In this document: positions 32,783 to 42,979 of the stretch, one piece after another
Layout: each line of letters opens with the position of its first letter
Numbering within the stretch: position 1 is the stretch's first letter
Source: G963676655 sp963676655
GTDB lineage: Bacteria; Verrucomicrobiota; Lentisphaeria; Victivallales; Victivallaceae
DNA length: 64,000 bases
Direction: 5' to 3'
NCBI GenBank assembly: GCA_963676655.2
Contig: CAXXKX010000002.1
Span: 434,001-498,000, forward strand
Position numbers and translations under genes: made by a program
Notes under the pieces: generated by a model
Told to the model about the DNA's origin: nothing
Database searches by the model: none
What the model saw: the letters and a program-made list of their open reading frames with translations, nothing else

Positions 32783-34495
32783 TTATTCGTCATCGGAAAC
32801 AGTTATTCTTATTACTTCTTCGATCGTTGACGTGCCACTAGCGGCTTTACGCATTGCGTCATCACGCAGATTTCTCATTCCTCCGGCCCGGGCCGCGTCA
32901 CGAATTTCGTTGGCCGGAGCGTTATTAAAAATCAGGTCCTGGATGTCTTCAGTCAACATGAATATTTCATAAATCCCGACACGGCCTTTGTAGCCGGTTC
33001 CGTTACATTCGTTGCATCCGCGTCCCTTAACGAATTTATTGTTTTTCAGATATTCTTCAGTCAAGCCGAGCAAGTGGATGTCTGTTGGTGTGGGTTCATA
33101 AGGCTCGGGACAATTCTTACATGTTCTGCGCAACAGGCGCTGAGCCATGATCGCCCGGACCGCTGATGCGATAAGGAACGGCTTGATTCCCATATCAGCC
33201 AGACGGGTTACCGCGGACGGAGCATCGTTAGTATGCAGCGTACTGAATACCAGATGTCCGGTAAGCGCCGCGTTGATCCCGATTTCAGCGGTTTCCAGGT
33301 CACGCATTTCCCCTACCATGATGATATTCGGCGCCTGGCGCAGCATTGCACGCAGGGCAACGGAGAAAGTCATATCAATCTGCTTGTTTACCTGAACCTG
33401 ATTGATCCCGGCCAACTGATATTCGATCGGGTCTTCAACCGTGATGATTTTGCGGTTCGGTGTATTGATTGTATTCAAAAACGCGTAAAGAGACGTAGTT
33501 TTACCTGAACCGGTCGGGCCGGTAACCAGGAAAATTCCATCCGGGAAAGCAAGGATTCTTTGAATAAGTTCAAGGTCGTCAGCGTAAAATCCCAGTTTCG
33601 GAATATCCAGCTGAATACTGGATTTGTCAAGAATACGCATAACGATACTTTCGCCATGGGTGGTCGGGATTGAGTTAACGCGAAGGTCAACGTCAGCACT
33701 GCCGATTTTCAACTGGATACGACCGTCCAACGGGATTCGTTTTTCAGAGATATCCATCCCGGCCATGATCTTGAGACGGCTTGTCAAGTTCGCTTGCAGA
33801 TACTTTGGCGGGGCGTCCACTTCCTGGAGTACTCCGTCAATTCGATAACGAATTCGATAACGCTTTTCCATCGGTTCCATGTGAATGTCCGATACTTTCT
33901 TATGAAAAGCTTCGATAATAATCATAGAAACGAGTTTAACAATCGGGGCATCGTCGTCATCATTTACTCCACTATCACTGGACGCTGCCAATTGCGCTTC
34001 AATATCATCACTGTCAGCCACAATGTCATCGATAAAAGAATCTACACTGTCTTCCAGGGAACTATAATGCTGTTCAATAACTTTATCAATCTGATCCTGA
34101 GGTGAAATCACCGCTTCGACATCGCAACCCAGCAGATATCGCAACGAGTCAAGAGTAGCCATATCGGTCGGGTCGCTCATTGCGATAGTCAACACTTCAT
34201 CGTGTTTCATGACCGGTACGACCTGATACTGATGAACTACTTCTGAAGATAAAGAATTTAGAACTTCCTGAGGAATCTTGTAGCCGCCAAGGTCCAGAAT
34301 TTCCATTCCGTACTGTTGGGCCAGCATAGAGGTAAGTTCCATAGAGTCAATGTAATTCAGATCACGAAGAGCATCCACAATATCCAGAGGCTCCGCCGAG
34401 GCGGCCACCCGATCCCAACCCTCATCAATCTGTTCGGGAGTTATCATACCGTATTCGGATAATAATTCCAGAATATAATCACTATCTCTAGCCAA
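32783..34495 (-). CDS. pilB: PilB/GspE-type assembly ATPase, copy 2
   Basis: 570 residues with the same plan as the neighbouring copy: N-terminal domain with 'YNYIDSMELTSMLAQQYGME'-like T2SSE-N features, an acidic linker (about 155-180), 'VSDIHMEPMEKRYRIRYRID', Walker A 'GPTGSGKTT', Walker B 'APNIIMVGEMRDLETA', 'TGHLVFSTLHTNDAPSA' and the zinc pairs 'CKNC' and 'CNECNGTGYKGR'. It is the first gene of the operon. Presence of two assembly ATPases with one PilT and one PilC suggests either a hetero-oligomer or separate pilus and type II secretion functions sharing a platform. Confidence 0.93.
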   Translation of the reverse strand: MARDSDYILELLSEYGMITPEQIDEGWDRVAASAEPLDIVDALRDLNYIDSMELTSMLAQQYGMEILDLGGYKIPQEVLNSLSSEVVHQYQVVPVMKHDEVLTIAMSDPTDMATLDSLRYLLGCDVEAVISPQDQIDKVIEQHYSSLEDSVDSFIDDIVADSDDIEAQLAASSDSGVNDDDDAPIVKLVSMIIIEAFHKKVSDIHMEPMEKRYRIRYRIDGVLQEVDAPPKYLQANLTSRLKIMAGMDISEKRIPLDGRIQLKIGSADVDLRVNSIPTTHGESIVMRILDKSSIQLDIPKLGFYADDLELIQRILAFPDGIFLVTGPTGSGKTTSLYAFLNTINTPNRKIITVEDPIEYQLAGINQVQVNKQIDMTFSVALRAMLRQAPNIIMVGEMRDLETAEIGINAALTGHLVFSTLHTNDAPSAVTRLADMGIKPFLIASAVRAIMAQRLLRRTCKNCPEPYEPTPTDIHLLGLTEEYLKNNKFVKGRGCNECNGTGYKGRVGIYEIFMLTEDIQDLIFNNAPANEIRDAARAGGMRNLRDDAMRKAASGTSTIEEVIRITVSDDE

Positions 34496-34641
34496 AACTT
34501 ACCTCCTGTTCATCTGCGTCAAAAAACAAAAAACTCACTAATAACATCGCTTAACCGGGACTTTACTGCCCCGACATAAATTAATCATATATCAAGCCGA
34601 TTTCAAGCCTGATATACAACAAACAACGAAGTTTTTTGGAC

Positions 34642-34989
34642 CTATGCAAACTGGGAGATGACTGCAACCAGAACAAGTGGCTCATTACCGATACTTTTAA
34701 TGGAATGACAAGCGTTGCTGGTAAGAATTGTATCGCCTGTTTCGAGAATGACGATTTGCCCGTTGTCGTCAGCTTCGGCGCGACCTTGAACAATTACGAA
34801 AACTTCTTCTTCGCCTGCGTGTTCGTGAGTGCCGATACTGCTGCCGGGAGCGAGAGTCAAACGGGCAAAAAGACGATTATTGGCTTTTAATTCATCTTTA
34901 TCCCAAAAATGTTCAATCTTGACGCTTCCGTCTCCGCCGCGCATATTTTCGCGGACTTCACTTTTATACTGACCGTCTTTTCTTATCAT
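34642..34989 (-). CDS. Small cupin-domain protein
   Basis: 115 residues, one cupin barrel. 'GSSIGTHEHAGEEEVFVIVQ' is cupin motif 1 with the two His and the Glu that bind metal, and 'LETGDTILTSNACHSIKSIG' is motif 2 with the third His. The ATG at 34989 is chosen over an upstream one because AAGGAG lies 8 bases before it. Single-cupin proteins of this size include sugar isomerase- or regulatory-type proteins; the substrate cannot be told. It stands alone between the pil operon and rsmE. Confidence 0.85.
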   Translation of the reverse strand: MIRKDGQYKSEVRENMRGGDGSVKIEHFWDKDELKANNRLFARLTLAPGSSIGTHEHAGEEEVFVIVQGRAEADDNGQIVILETGDTILTSNACHSIKSIGNEPLVLVAVISQFA

Positions 34990-35169
34990 TGTTGAAATCT
35001 CCTTGCTAAACAGTAACAAAACCTACATTCAATATATAAGTATATCATCTCCGAAAAAATTCAACAAAAAACTTGAATTTTGTATCGAATTTATTTTTAA
35101 TAATAAATTATCAGGTAGTTTTATTTTGATATCATATATTTCGGCATTATATTAATTTTTTGAACATGT

Positions 35170-35859
35170 TTAAGTCTGTTTTATTGAGTGGATAAGTAAG
35201 GTCGTTCCGGCTACTACCGCGGTCTCGGTCCGCAATATCCAGGGCCCAAAGCTTAATGGATAAAAGTTGTTATTTGCCATTAAGTCCAATTCCTGGTTTG
35301 AGAATCCGCCTTCGGGTCCAATAAATAAACCAATATTAAACAATGGTGTTTCCGGAAAGGGGACAGAGGTCTTAGCAAGCGCTCCATAAAAAACTGCGTC
35401 TAAAGAATCAGCATCGCTTAACGCTTCGTTAAAGCTGATAGGATTTTCGAGTCGCGGCAGAAACGGATTGCGTGACTGCTTGCAGCCCTCCCGTAATAAG
35501 GTTTGCTGCCGTTCTGATTTGCCGTCCGGGGCCGCTACTGAGTTTTCGGAGATTATCGGAATGATTCTGAATATTCCGATTTCTGCACACTGTTTGAGCA
35601 GAGTGTCCATTTTATTGCGGCGGGGCGGGGCGACATAAAGATTCAGCTTGATCGCCGGTTCAGGAAAATTTTCGACTTTGCGGACGATTATTTGACGATC
35701 CTGGAGTATTTCTGCTTCAGCCAGACAGCCGGCTCCGTCATTTAGTTGAATAAGTTCTCCCGGTCTGGCGCGAAGCGTCTTGAACAGGTGTTTTTCATCC
35801 TCCCGACTAAGGGTGGCAACTTCATTTTCAATAATGTTGTCACAAAAAAAACAACGCAT
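35170..35859 (-). CDS. rsmE: 16S rRNA (uracil-1498-N3)-methyltransferase
   Basis: 229 residues, SPOUT-class knotted methyltransferase acting on the small-subunit rRNA. An N-terminal PUA-like domain (1-70) is followed by 'KMDTLLKQCAEIGIFRIIPI', then the SAM knot 'GLFIGPEGGFSNQELDLM' and 'ILRTETAVV', the RsmE hallmark. It is the third gene of esterase-surA-rsmE, beginning 28 bp after the chaperone stop. Assignment is firm. Confidence 0.94.
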   Translation of the reverse strand: MRCFFCDNIIENEVATLSREDEKHLFKTLRARPGELIQLNDGAGCLAEAEILQDRQIIVRKVENFPEPAIKLNLYVAPPRRNKMDTLLKQCAEIGIFRIIPIISENSVAAPDGKSERQQTLLREGCKQSRNPFLPRLENPISFNEALSDADSLDAVFYGALAKTSVPFPETPLFNIGLFIGPEGGFSNQELDLMANNNFYPLSFGPWILRTETAVVAGTTLLIHSIKQT

Positions 35860-35887
35860 GATATCTTTCTGCAGCCGGAGTTATCGT

Positions 35888-36982
35888 TTAATTCATATAG
35901 CGGATAATTGCTTCTTTTTTGAGTTTTGCGATGTAATCCTTATACGCTTGCATTCGCAGTTTGTTTTCAATTTGCTCTTTGAGTTCACGGTTTAAGTTGT
36001 CGTATTTCGGATTACGTGCTTGACGACGTTCCGCCAGACGGATAAAATATACTCCCTCCATGGTTCTGATCGGGCCGATTACTCCTGTTTCCTTGATTTT
36101 TTTTACGGCACTGGCGAATTCCGGACGCAATTTTTCGTCCTCGATCCAACCGACATCGCCGCCTTTTTGCGGATTAGGTCCGTCTGAGTGCAGGACGGTC
36201 AAAGACTTGAATATTTTAGGATTGTTATCTTTCAGATCGGACGCTATTTCTTTTATCAGTTTTTCCATGTTTTTCCGGCCTTTTTTCAATAACAGTAATT
36301 GAATTCGGCTTGAGGCCGGAGTTATGAATTCCTTACGGTTTTTTTCGTAATATTCAAATAAATCCCGTGGTGTCAGGTTTACGTTTTGATAGTAATAATT
36401 ACCGACCATGATCTGGATGATAACTTTTTCAGTGGCTTGACGCCGCAAATCCTCAATAGTCATATCGGATTTTTTTGCCTTAGCAACCAATTCTTCACGG
36501 TTCGTGCAGCCGAAAGTTAAAGCCAGGTCGTCAAGAGTCTGCTCAATATATTGTTCCGGAACCTTGAAGGGGTTTTTCTGATAATCCATTAACAGCAGTT
36601 TGCGGGCAATAATGCCTTCCAGTACCTCTTTTCTTGCTTTCCATATCTGGTTATATAGCTCATCTCCAGTGTACACTAAAGATAACCTTGCTTCGAATGA
36701 GGAGCTTTCGAGGATGACATCGGTCAAACTTATCGGCTGGTCGTTGACTGAAGCCAGAATAGAGTCAACATCTTTTCCGTTATTCGAGTAGACAAATTCA
36801 ACTTTGCGTTCAGAAGGTTTAGCCGGTCGGAATGACATTTCATTTTTTACAACTGGAAGTCCTGCCTTTCTGCTTTGCCGTGCCGACATGTTGGAAAAAG
36901 GTGAACTGCCGGTTGTTGATTGTCCTTGAAGAATCTGAACCGCCAGTATACAAACGGAAAAAATGTAAAGAGATACTCTCAT
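35888..36982 (-). CDS. SurA-like periplasmic peptidyl-prolyl isomerase / chaperone
   Basis: 364 residues. The N-terminal 'MRVSLYIFSVCILAVQILQG' is a signal peptide. An N-terminal SurA-type helical domain ('DSILASVNDQPISLTDVILE' to about 225) precedes one parvulin domain (about 235-330: 'ITPASSRIQLLLLKKGR', 'HSDGPNPQKGGDVGWIEDEK', 'GPIRTMEGVYFIRL'). It would escort outer-membrane proteins across the periplasm. E. coli SurA has two parvulin domains; only one is seen here. Its ATG follows directly on the stop of the esterase gene (TAAATG). Confidence 0.85.
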   Translation of the reverse strand: MRVSLYIFSVCILAVQILQGQSTTGSSPFSNMSARQSRKAGLPVVKNEMSFRPAKPSERKVEFVYSNNGKDVDSILASVNDQPISLTDVILESSSFEARLSLVYTGDELYNQIWKARKEVLEGIIARKLLLMDYQKNPFKVPEQYIEQTLDDLALTFGCTNREELVAKAKKSDMTIEDLRRQATEKVIIQIMVGNYYYQNVNLTPRDLFEYYEKNRKEFITPASSRIQLLLLKKGRKNMEKLIKEIASDLKDNNPKIFKSLTVLHSDGPNPQKGGDVGWIEDEKLRPEFASAVKKIKETGVIGPIRTMEGVYFIRLAERRQARNPKYDNLNRELKEQIENKLRMQAYKDYIAKLKKEAIIRYMN

Positions 36983-37771
36983 TTACCACCCCATGGAACG
37001 GAGCCAGCGAGCGGCCAGTTCCGGCCAGATCAAGATATACGGTACATCTGGTCTCATTCCGAGTCCGTGCCCGCCTTCCGGGAAAATGTGCAGTTCATAC
37101 GGGATGTCATACTTTGCCAGAGCCTGTCCGAACAGCATAGAATTCATTGCCGGAACCCCTTTGTCAGCGGCGGTATGCCACATGAAAGCGGGAGGACTGT
37201 CTGATTTGACATGCTTTTCCAGCGAAAATGCATCAAGCTGTTCGGGGGTAGGATTATCACCGAATAAGCTTTTTGGTGAACCTGTATGAGCAAATTCAAT
37301 GTCGGTGGTAATGACCGGATAACACGGGATCACTGCATCGGGGCGACTGGATATTTTATCCATTTCGTCACCGCCGTTTGTTACTTCAGAATCGAAATAA
37401 ACGCCCTGGCTGGCAGCCAGGTGTCCGCCGGCTGAAAAACCGAGGATTGCTATTTTATCTGCTAAAATGTTCCATTGTTCCGCGTTTTTTCTGACGATTC
37501 TGATAGCGCGGGCCGCGTCTTTTTGAGGTTCCGGCCAGGGATTCGGCTTAACCCGATATTGCAGGACAAACGCGTGAAACCCTTCACGATTCATCCGTTC
37601 GGCTATCGGCGCTCCTTCGTGCAGGGCTCTATGAGAATAACCACCGCCGGGACATACAATAACCGCGCCATGTTTTTTATTATCGTTGAGTAAATAAGGC
37701 TCAAGGTAAGGTTCAAATCCGTCCACCGATCCCGGTACAACGTCCCAGAGTTTAATAATATCCATATCCAA
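36983..37771 (-). CDS. Alpha/beta-hydrolase esterase (BD-FAE / acetyl-xylan-esterase-like)
   Basis: 262 residues. The oxyanion hole is 'CPGGGYSHRALHEGAPIAER', the nucleophile elbow is 'GFSAGGHLA' (Ser at about 149), and the His is in 'FPEGGHGLGM' near the end, with 'HTAADKGVP' providing the acid. The order fits esterases of the bifunctional feruloyl/acetyl esterase type that deacylate polysaccharides. No signal peptide is visible, so it probably acts on imported oligosaccharides. It is joined end to start with the SurA-like gene. Confidence 0.87.
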   Translation of the reverse strand: MDMDIIKLWDVVPGSVDGFEPYLEPYLLNDNKKHGAVIVCPGGGYSHRALHEGAPIAERMNREGFHAFVLQYRVKPNPWPEPQKDAARAIRIVRKNAEQWNILADKIAILGFSAGGHLAASQGVYFDSEVTNGGDEMDKISSRPDAVIPCYPVITTDIEFAHTGSPKSLFGDNPTPEQLDAFSLEKHVKSDSPPAFMWHTAADKGVPAMNSMLFGQALAKYDIPYELHIFPEGGHGLGMRPDVPYILIWPELAARWLRSMGW

Positions 37772-37879
37772 ACTTATCCTTTTATTAATTTGATAAGAAG
37801 TAAGTTATCCCGCTTTGGGTCTGTTTTCAAGTAAAATAGGAGATAATTTAGAATGGCTTTTCTAAAAGGGCAGTTGGAC

Positions 37880-38947
37880 TTATTTCAGTTTTTTCATTTT
37901 TTGCAGGCACAATTCTTTTTGTTCTTGATTTCCCCATTTTTCATATATTTTAGCGAGGCATCTCCAGGCAGACCACACAGTTGGATGTTCTGTTGCGAAT
38001 TGTTTTAATTGGCTTAATAATTTTTGTTGTTTATTTTGTTTTTTTGCTAATTTTGCGAGTTCCAGTATAAAATGAATATTTTCCGGGTTATATATCAATA
38101 GTTTTTTTGCGTATTCGATGGACGTTTTGAAATCCCCAGCTCTTGCCGAGTTCGTGCATATTGCTGCCAAAAGACCTCGGTATTCATCGCCTCCTTTAAT
38201 AAAATAATCTTTTTGTCCGGTTTGTTTTAATGCTTGCATCGCCCAGTAAACAGCTTTTTTATTGTTATTCAAGTAATAGTTTGACTCTATTAAGCGGCTT
38301 ATTTTATTTTTATTTATTCTTTCTTCAGGCAATGCTTCGACTAGAACAGTATATTCTTTATACATCATGAACTGATGGTATATTTCGGCCAGGCTTTCAC
38401 TTCTGTCTGGCTCATTAAGAGCCTTGGCCCGGTCTATTATTTTTCCCCATGACGAAAGACCTTGAACTTCATCTTTATTAAGGGAATAGTATCTGTCAGG
38501 AGTTTTCCCGTAATCAGTTTGAAGTATGATGAATGTTGTTTCTGGATCAAACTTTTTATCAAGTTGCTCAAATAAGAATTGGAGTGCTTCGTCTTTTTCA
38601 TCAAGACGTAAATAGGCCGAAGCAATCTCTTTATAATGTCTCCTTTTAGAATAATCGTCGGTCTCTTCTTTCAATGCAGCTTTTTCGATTTTAATTTGCT
38701 CTTCATACATTTTATTTTTTTTCAGCATTCGACGCAGATTGTTGCGATACCGCTGGCGAGGACGCTCTGCTTTAAATCTTCTTGGTACAAACGGCGTCAA
38801 TGTTATGGCTTTTTCCCAGGCGGAATATGCCTCGTTTATTTTGTTTTCACCTTCCAGATAAGCGGCATATTCGGCCCAATCTTTGCCATCGCTGGTTTTT
38901 TTTGCTTTTTTCAACAAACGTTCTGCATAGTCATTCGGTACTTCCAT
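37880..38947 (-). pseudogene. TPR-rich C-terminal part of an interrupted protein
   Basis: 355 residues from the first ATG, built of TPR-like helix pairs (for example 'YSAWEKAITLTP', 'RRHYKEIASAYLRLDEKDEA', 'WSAWRCLAKIYEKWGNQEQ'). It has no signal peptide and no ribosome-binding site at that ATG. The frame is open upstream through 38 more codons, also TPR-like ('RYHDAKTTYEKYL'), back to the TAA at 39071-39073 that ends the preceding gene in the same frame. The simplest reading is that this is the second half of one secreted TPR protein of about 687 residues, broken by a single stop codon. Independent translation is the alternative. Confidence 0.65.
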
Positions 38948-39070
38948 TTTTTTCAGGAGTTTTCCATATTCTTTCTGAACTTGCGTTCGGTCACCCCAAC
39001 GCTCGCGTCTTGGTAAACAAAGATACTTCTCATAGGTTGTTTTTGCATCATGATACCGTTTGAGGTAAAC

Positions 39071-39952
39071 TTATCTTTGGGCTAATTCAGTTAATATTCT
39101 TTCAAGTATATATCGTTTGCTTAATTGAACAGGTATAACCATTTGCCAGCCAGAGGTATATTTCATGGCATACTGATTCGTTATTTGGCGTTTTAATGCA
39201 TGTTCCAGGCAAGAGGAGGTGAATTCCACCAGTCTTTTGTCATAATCCTGAGACCGGCAGTCCCAAGCGCCTCCTAAACTCATTAAATTCAAAAGGTCTA
39301 TTTTAGATAAATCAAGCGAGTTGAGGAGTTTTAATGCTTTATCGGTTTGCTTGTAATAATCAAGCCAGTAGGCGTATTCGGAAATCAGGCTCAAGTCATT
39401 TGGTCGCTTTAATAATTCCTGATCATATCTGGTGAATAACAATGATAATTGTTCTTTGTCTTTTCCATAGTGATCAAAAAGACATGATGCCCCTCTGGGA
39501 TTAACCGATCTCGTCCATTCAATTGATTTTCCTTTAACCCATGGATTGCTCTGCATTCTAATCACATAACCAGATAATGCGGTACGGGAGGTCAGCAGCT
39601 TGAAAATTTCCTGCTTCATTCCTTTATGTTCCATGTATTTTACTATTTCGGATGGCCAGAAGTCATGCGGCATAGTCCAGTTCAGACGTTTTAAGATAAT
39701 TATCACGATCTTATATTGTTGCTTATTGTTCAGTTCACGACACGCTTCAGATAACAGTTCAAGATCGACCTTTAGTAGCTTTGTCCATTCTGTAGCAAGC
39801 TTCTCTGCTTTGACGGTTTGACCATTCCGGATATGATGCATGATATCATTAAAATATCTTTTTGATTTTGTTTTATCCTGCTTTTCATCCGCAGAACAGA
39901 ATGAAAGAATGAAGGTAGATATTATGAATATTAGCGAGACTTTTTTCATCAT
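39071..39952 (-). pseudogene. Signal-peptide-bearing N-terminal part of the interrupted TPR protein
   Basis: 293 residues. 'MMKKVSLIFIISTFILSFCS' is a signal peptide, followed by helical repeats of TPR type ('AEKLATEWTKLLKVDLELLSEA', 'LISEYAYWLDYYKQTDKALK'). It ends at 'LTELAQR' with TAA, and the same frame continues without further stops into the 355-codon gene downstream. So this may be the N-terminal half of one long exported protein. Function unknown; such TPR proteins commonly act as periplasmic scaffolds. It begins 69 bp after the DUF2851 gene. Confidence 0.65.
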
Positions 39953-40021
39953 TTCCCTCGACTATGCTATGTTTGATAAGTTTGGAGTATTAACTGATTA
40001 TACTGGCGGAAATTGAATAAT

Positions 40022-41380
40022 TCAAATCGAATTATAGATCAGGCAGGCGGGGCAGTTAAAGCAGCATTTTTCGCAATATTGCCGGTAAAGATGGATTACT
40101 CCCTGACGGGCAGCAGCGGAATTAACGGTTTTATTGAAGTCGGACCGGGAGCCGAACCATTTGGCGGCGGCGTTGTTGATAATCCGGTTATCCTGGGTTT
40201 TGGGGATTTCCTGCCAGGCGTGTTCAGCGAAGTCTCCAAGTCCGTTGAATAATTCATTCGGTGATATCTGAGAAGCCGCGTGCAGGGCAGGGAGGATAAC
40301 GTTGACCATGATTTCAAGTGCGGCATCGCGCCCCATCACCGCGGAAGAACGGGAGCGCTCACAGGTGAAATTGGTAAAATTATTCCAAAGCTTATGGTGG
40401 CAAATTAGTAATTTTGCAACCGAGCTAAGAAAGTTTTTGCAGTCTTTACATTCCTTGGCGAGACATGCGGTCCGGGCCAGGGGTTTTCGGTCTGTTTCAT
40501 TCAGGATTTTGATCAGAGCTGCGATTCGGCGCTCCGGACTGTTTTGCGGACGTGAACTGCCTCGCCGCCACTGGATAGGCGGTCTGCCGCTTTGCCGCAG
40601 CAACCACCAGCGGTTCCAGATATCCCGGGCAAATTTTCTGGTTTCATTCGGCATGGTCGCGACCGCCAGGTCGGGCAGCAGGCCTGACTCTCCCCAAAGC
40701 AGGGCTTCGGTCTCATCGCGACGCAAATCATCAGGGTATTCCAGCCAGCGATTGAATAGTTCCCGAAAACAGTTCCGGTTGCGACTGCCTCCGACAAACT
40801 CAAAGATCATTCTCAAGGTAGTCTCCTCGCAGCCGCTCATGATCATATTGCGCAGGATAGTGTTGCTTTTCGCATGAAAACGCTCCATTCCGGCGGCGAC
40901 AAACATGGTTGTCAACTGGTTTCCCGTGAGTTGGGAAAAATAGCTGGCGCACCGGCCATTTTTGACAGGAACCAGGTTGCTTCTGGCGATATCTTCATCC
41001 GGTCGCGGAAGCAATAAAAGCGGCGGCAACTGACCAAGTTTTTCCGGCGGCAGGTCATTTTCCGCCGCAACGTGGAGAATCACGTTATCATAGGCCGGAT
41101 CAAGATGATGCTCATGTTTGAACCAGTCCCCGCTCAGGTTGTGAATTTCCACCGCGCCCTTGATCGTGACTCCGTCAAGCTGAATTGCGGCGTGGAGAAA
41201 ATCCGGTCCTTTATCGAAATTCCAGACTCCGGGAGATAAAACGGTAATGGTTCGGTTGCCGAATGCCCGGAACCGGGTATCAGAAGGAATCGCGTTCCAG
41301 GCATCCTGGAGGCTCAATTCATAGATGGCGGCAGCCTCGGAAATCAGGTAATTTTTAGAATCTTGATTTTCGAGTTGCAT
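40022..41380 (-). CDS. DUF2851 family protein
   Basis: 452 residues. The conserved block 'SPGVWNFDKGPDFLHAAIQ' followed by 'GAVEIHNLSGDWFKHEHHLD' and 'YDNVILHVAAENDLPP' is the signature of DUF2851, a family of unknown function also found in Bacteroidota. The His-rich segment (H-x-H-H with Asp) could hold a metal. No signal peptide or membrane segment, so it is cytoplasmic. It is transcribed divergently from htrA across 54 bp. I cannot offer a function. Confidence 0.85.
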   Translation of the reverse strand: MQLENQDSKNYLISEAAAIYELSLQDAWNAIPSDTRFRAFGNRTITVLSPGVWNFDKGPDFLHAAIQLDGVTIKGAVEIHNLSGDWFKHEHHLDPAYDNVILHVAAENDLPPEKLGQLPPLLLLPRPDEDIARSNLVPVKNGRCASYFSQLTGNQLTTMFVAAGMERFHAKSNTILRNMIMSGCEETTLRMIFEFVGGSRNRNCFRELFNRWLEYPDDLRRDETEALLWGESGLLPDLAVATMPNETRKFARDIWNRWWLLRQSGRPPIQWRRGSSRPQNSPERRIAALIKILNETDRKPLARTACLAKECKDCKNFLSSVAKLLICHHKLWNNFTNFTCERSRSSAVMGRDAALEIMVNVILPALHAASQISPNELFNGLGDFAEHAWQEIPKTQDNRIINNAAAKWFGSRSDFNKTVNSAAARQGVIHLYRQYCEKCCFNCPACLIYNSI

Positions 41381-41434
41381 TTCTTCCCCTTGGTGATTAA
41401 ATTAATTACAAAAAACTACCGGAGTCGAAATAAT

Positions 41435-42811
41435 ATGGCACGTTTAATCAGATATGTCAATTCTGGATGCATTATATTTTTGCTTTTTAGTGTGAATATT
41501 TATGCTGATAACAAGGAGAGGTCAGCCAGAGTTACACCTACCGTTAGAGCTGTGGCACAAGTTCTTCCGTCCGTCGTCAATATCAATACTGAAAAACTGG
41601 CGGAGAGTGCCGGATCATCTGATCAATCCCGGCAAAATGGTCTTTTCGGGCATTATCCGGAGCAGTTGCAAAACGGTTCCGGACCACGATATTCTCTTGG
41701 CAGCGGCACAATTATTGATCCCTACGGTTTGGTTGTAACCAATGCGCATGTTGTCAGTCGAGCTGTGAGAATTAATGTGACATTGTCTGGCGGGCAGCGG
41801 TGCGAGGCGCAGGTTATTGCCCAGGACGAGATAAATGATCTGGCTTTGTTGCGGATTACTAAAACTCCCGGAAATATAATTCTTAAAGCGGCTCCAATGG
41901 CTGAACCGGGAGATCTTTTGCTGGGCGAAACTGTCATTGTTGTTGGAAATCCCTTTGGGCTCGGCAGCAGTATTTCCCGAGGTGTTTTGAGTGCTATTGG
42001 ACGTCAGGTTTCTTACAAGGATCGGGTGGTTTTTACTGATCTGCTGCAATCCGATGCCGCGGTTTATCCCGGCAACAGCGGCGGTCCTTTGATTAATTTG
42101 AACGGTCGAATGATCGGTATTACCACCGCGATTTTAAAGGGAACTGAGGATATAAATTTTGCGATTCCGCTGGAACGAGTTGAAAATATTCTTGCCCGTT
42201 GGTTGATTCCCGAGCGTTTTCGTCCCGTTTCTTTGGGGTTTATTCCGGGAGTTAAGCGTTTGAAGAATGGCGCTTTATTTTTCTATGTGCGTGAGGTTGT
42301 GAAAGATTCTCCTGCCTGGAAAGCCGGAATTAAGCCCGGCCTGGAAATAATTCGCTTTAACGGAATGAAAATACACAGTCTTACCTGGATCAGTCGCATA
42401 CTGTGGCGTTTGCAGCTTAACAGCGAGATTTCCCTTACTCTTGGCAATAACCGGACATATCATGTCAAGATAGCCGATCAGCGTTTAGCCAGCGGACGTA
42501 ACTTGTGTGAAATGAAGCTGGGTATTTCAGTTCGTCCTTTGTCTGTCACGTTAGCCCGTGCGCTGAATTACCCGTTTCACGGTGGCATGTTGATTTCCGG
42601 GGTTCGTCCCGGTATTGAGCTGACCGGGGTTAACCGGGGATCGTTGCTGCTGCGTTTAGGCGATACCTTAATTCACAATGAGAAAAACCTCGCGCAGGTG
42701 CTTTGGAGTTTGCCGCCTGGAACAGTTATTCCGGCGGAATTTGTTTCGGTCGTAAATCGTGATGGTAAATTTTATTTTGTCAGGAAAAAACGCAATATAA
42801 GGGTAAGATGA
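41435..42811 (+). CDS. htrA: HtrA/DegP-type periplasmic serine protease with two PDZ domains
   Basis: 458 residues from the ATG at 41435 (GGAG at 41420-41423); an upstream in-frame ATG at 41363 would spoil the signal sequence and lacks support. A signal peptide ('GCIIFLLFSVNIYADN') is followed by a trypsin-like domain with the full triad: His105 in 'TNAHVVS', Asp135 in 'DEINDLALLRI' and Ser215 in 'GNSGGPLIN'. Two PDZ domains follow (about 265-345 and 370-455), the first with 'KDSPAWKAGIKPGLEII'. It degrades or refolds damaged envelope proteins. Divergent from DUF2851. Confidence 0.92.
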   Translation: MARLIRYVNSGCIIFLLFSVNIYADNKERSARVTPTVRAVAQVLPSVVNINTEKLAESAGSSDQSRQNGLFGHYPEQLQNGSGPRYSLGSGTIIDPYGLVVTNAHVVSRAVRINVTLSGGQRCEAQVIAQDEINDLALLRITKTPGNIILKAAPMAEPGDLLLGETVIVVGNPFGLGSSISRGVLSAIGRQVSYKDRVVFTDLLQSDAAVYPGNSGGPLINLNGRMIGITTAILKGTEDINFAIPLERVENILARWLIPERFRPVSLGFIPGVKRLKNGALFFYVREVVKDSPAWKAGIKPGLEIIRFNGMKIHSLTWISRILWRLQLNSEISLTLGNNRTYHVKIADQRLASGRNLCEMKLGISVRPLSVTLARALNYPFHGGMLISGVRPGIELTGVNRGSLLLRLGDTLIHNEKNLAQVLWSLPPGTVIPAEFVSVVNRDGKFYFVRKKRNIRVR

Positions 42812-42979
42812 CTGAATTTTTTGTGGTTTTTTCCCGGTTTTATTGAAAAATATTGAAAAAAAATGAATTTAATCTGTTTTGCAGCTGGATTATATTTCAA
42901 GTCATATTATTGTAACGATTAATTATGTTTGTGGAATTTTCCTTTTAATAGGTTTTTTATATAATACAGGTATAGATTG

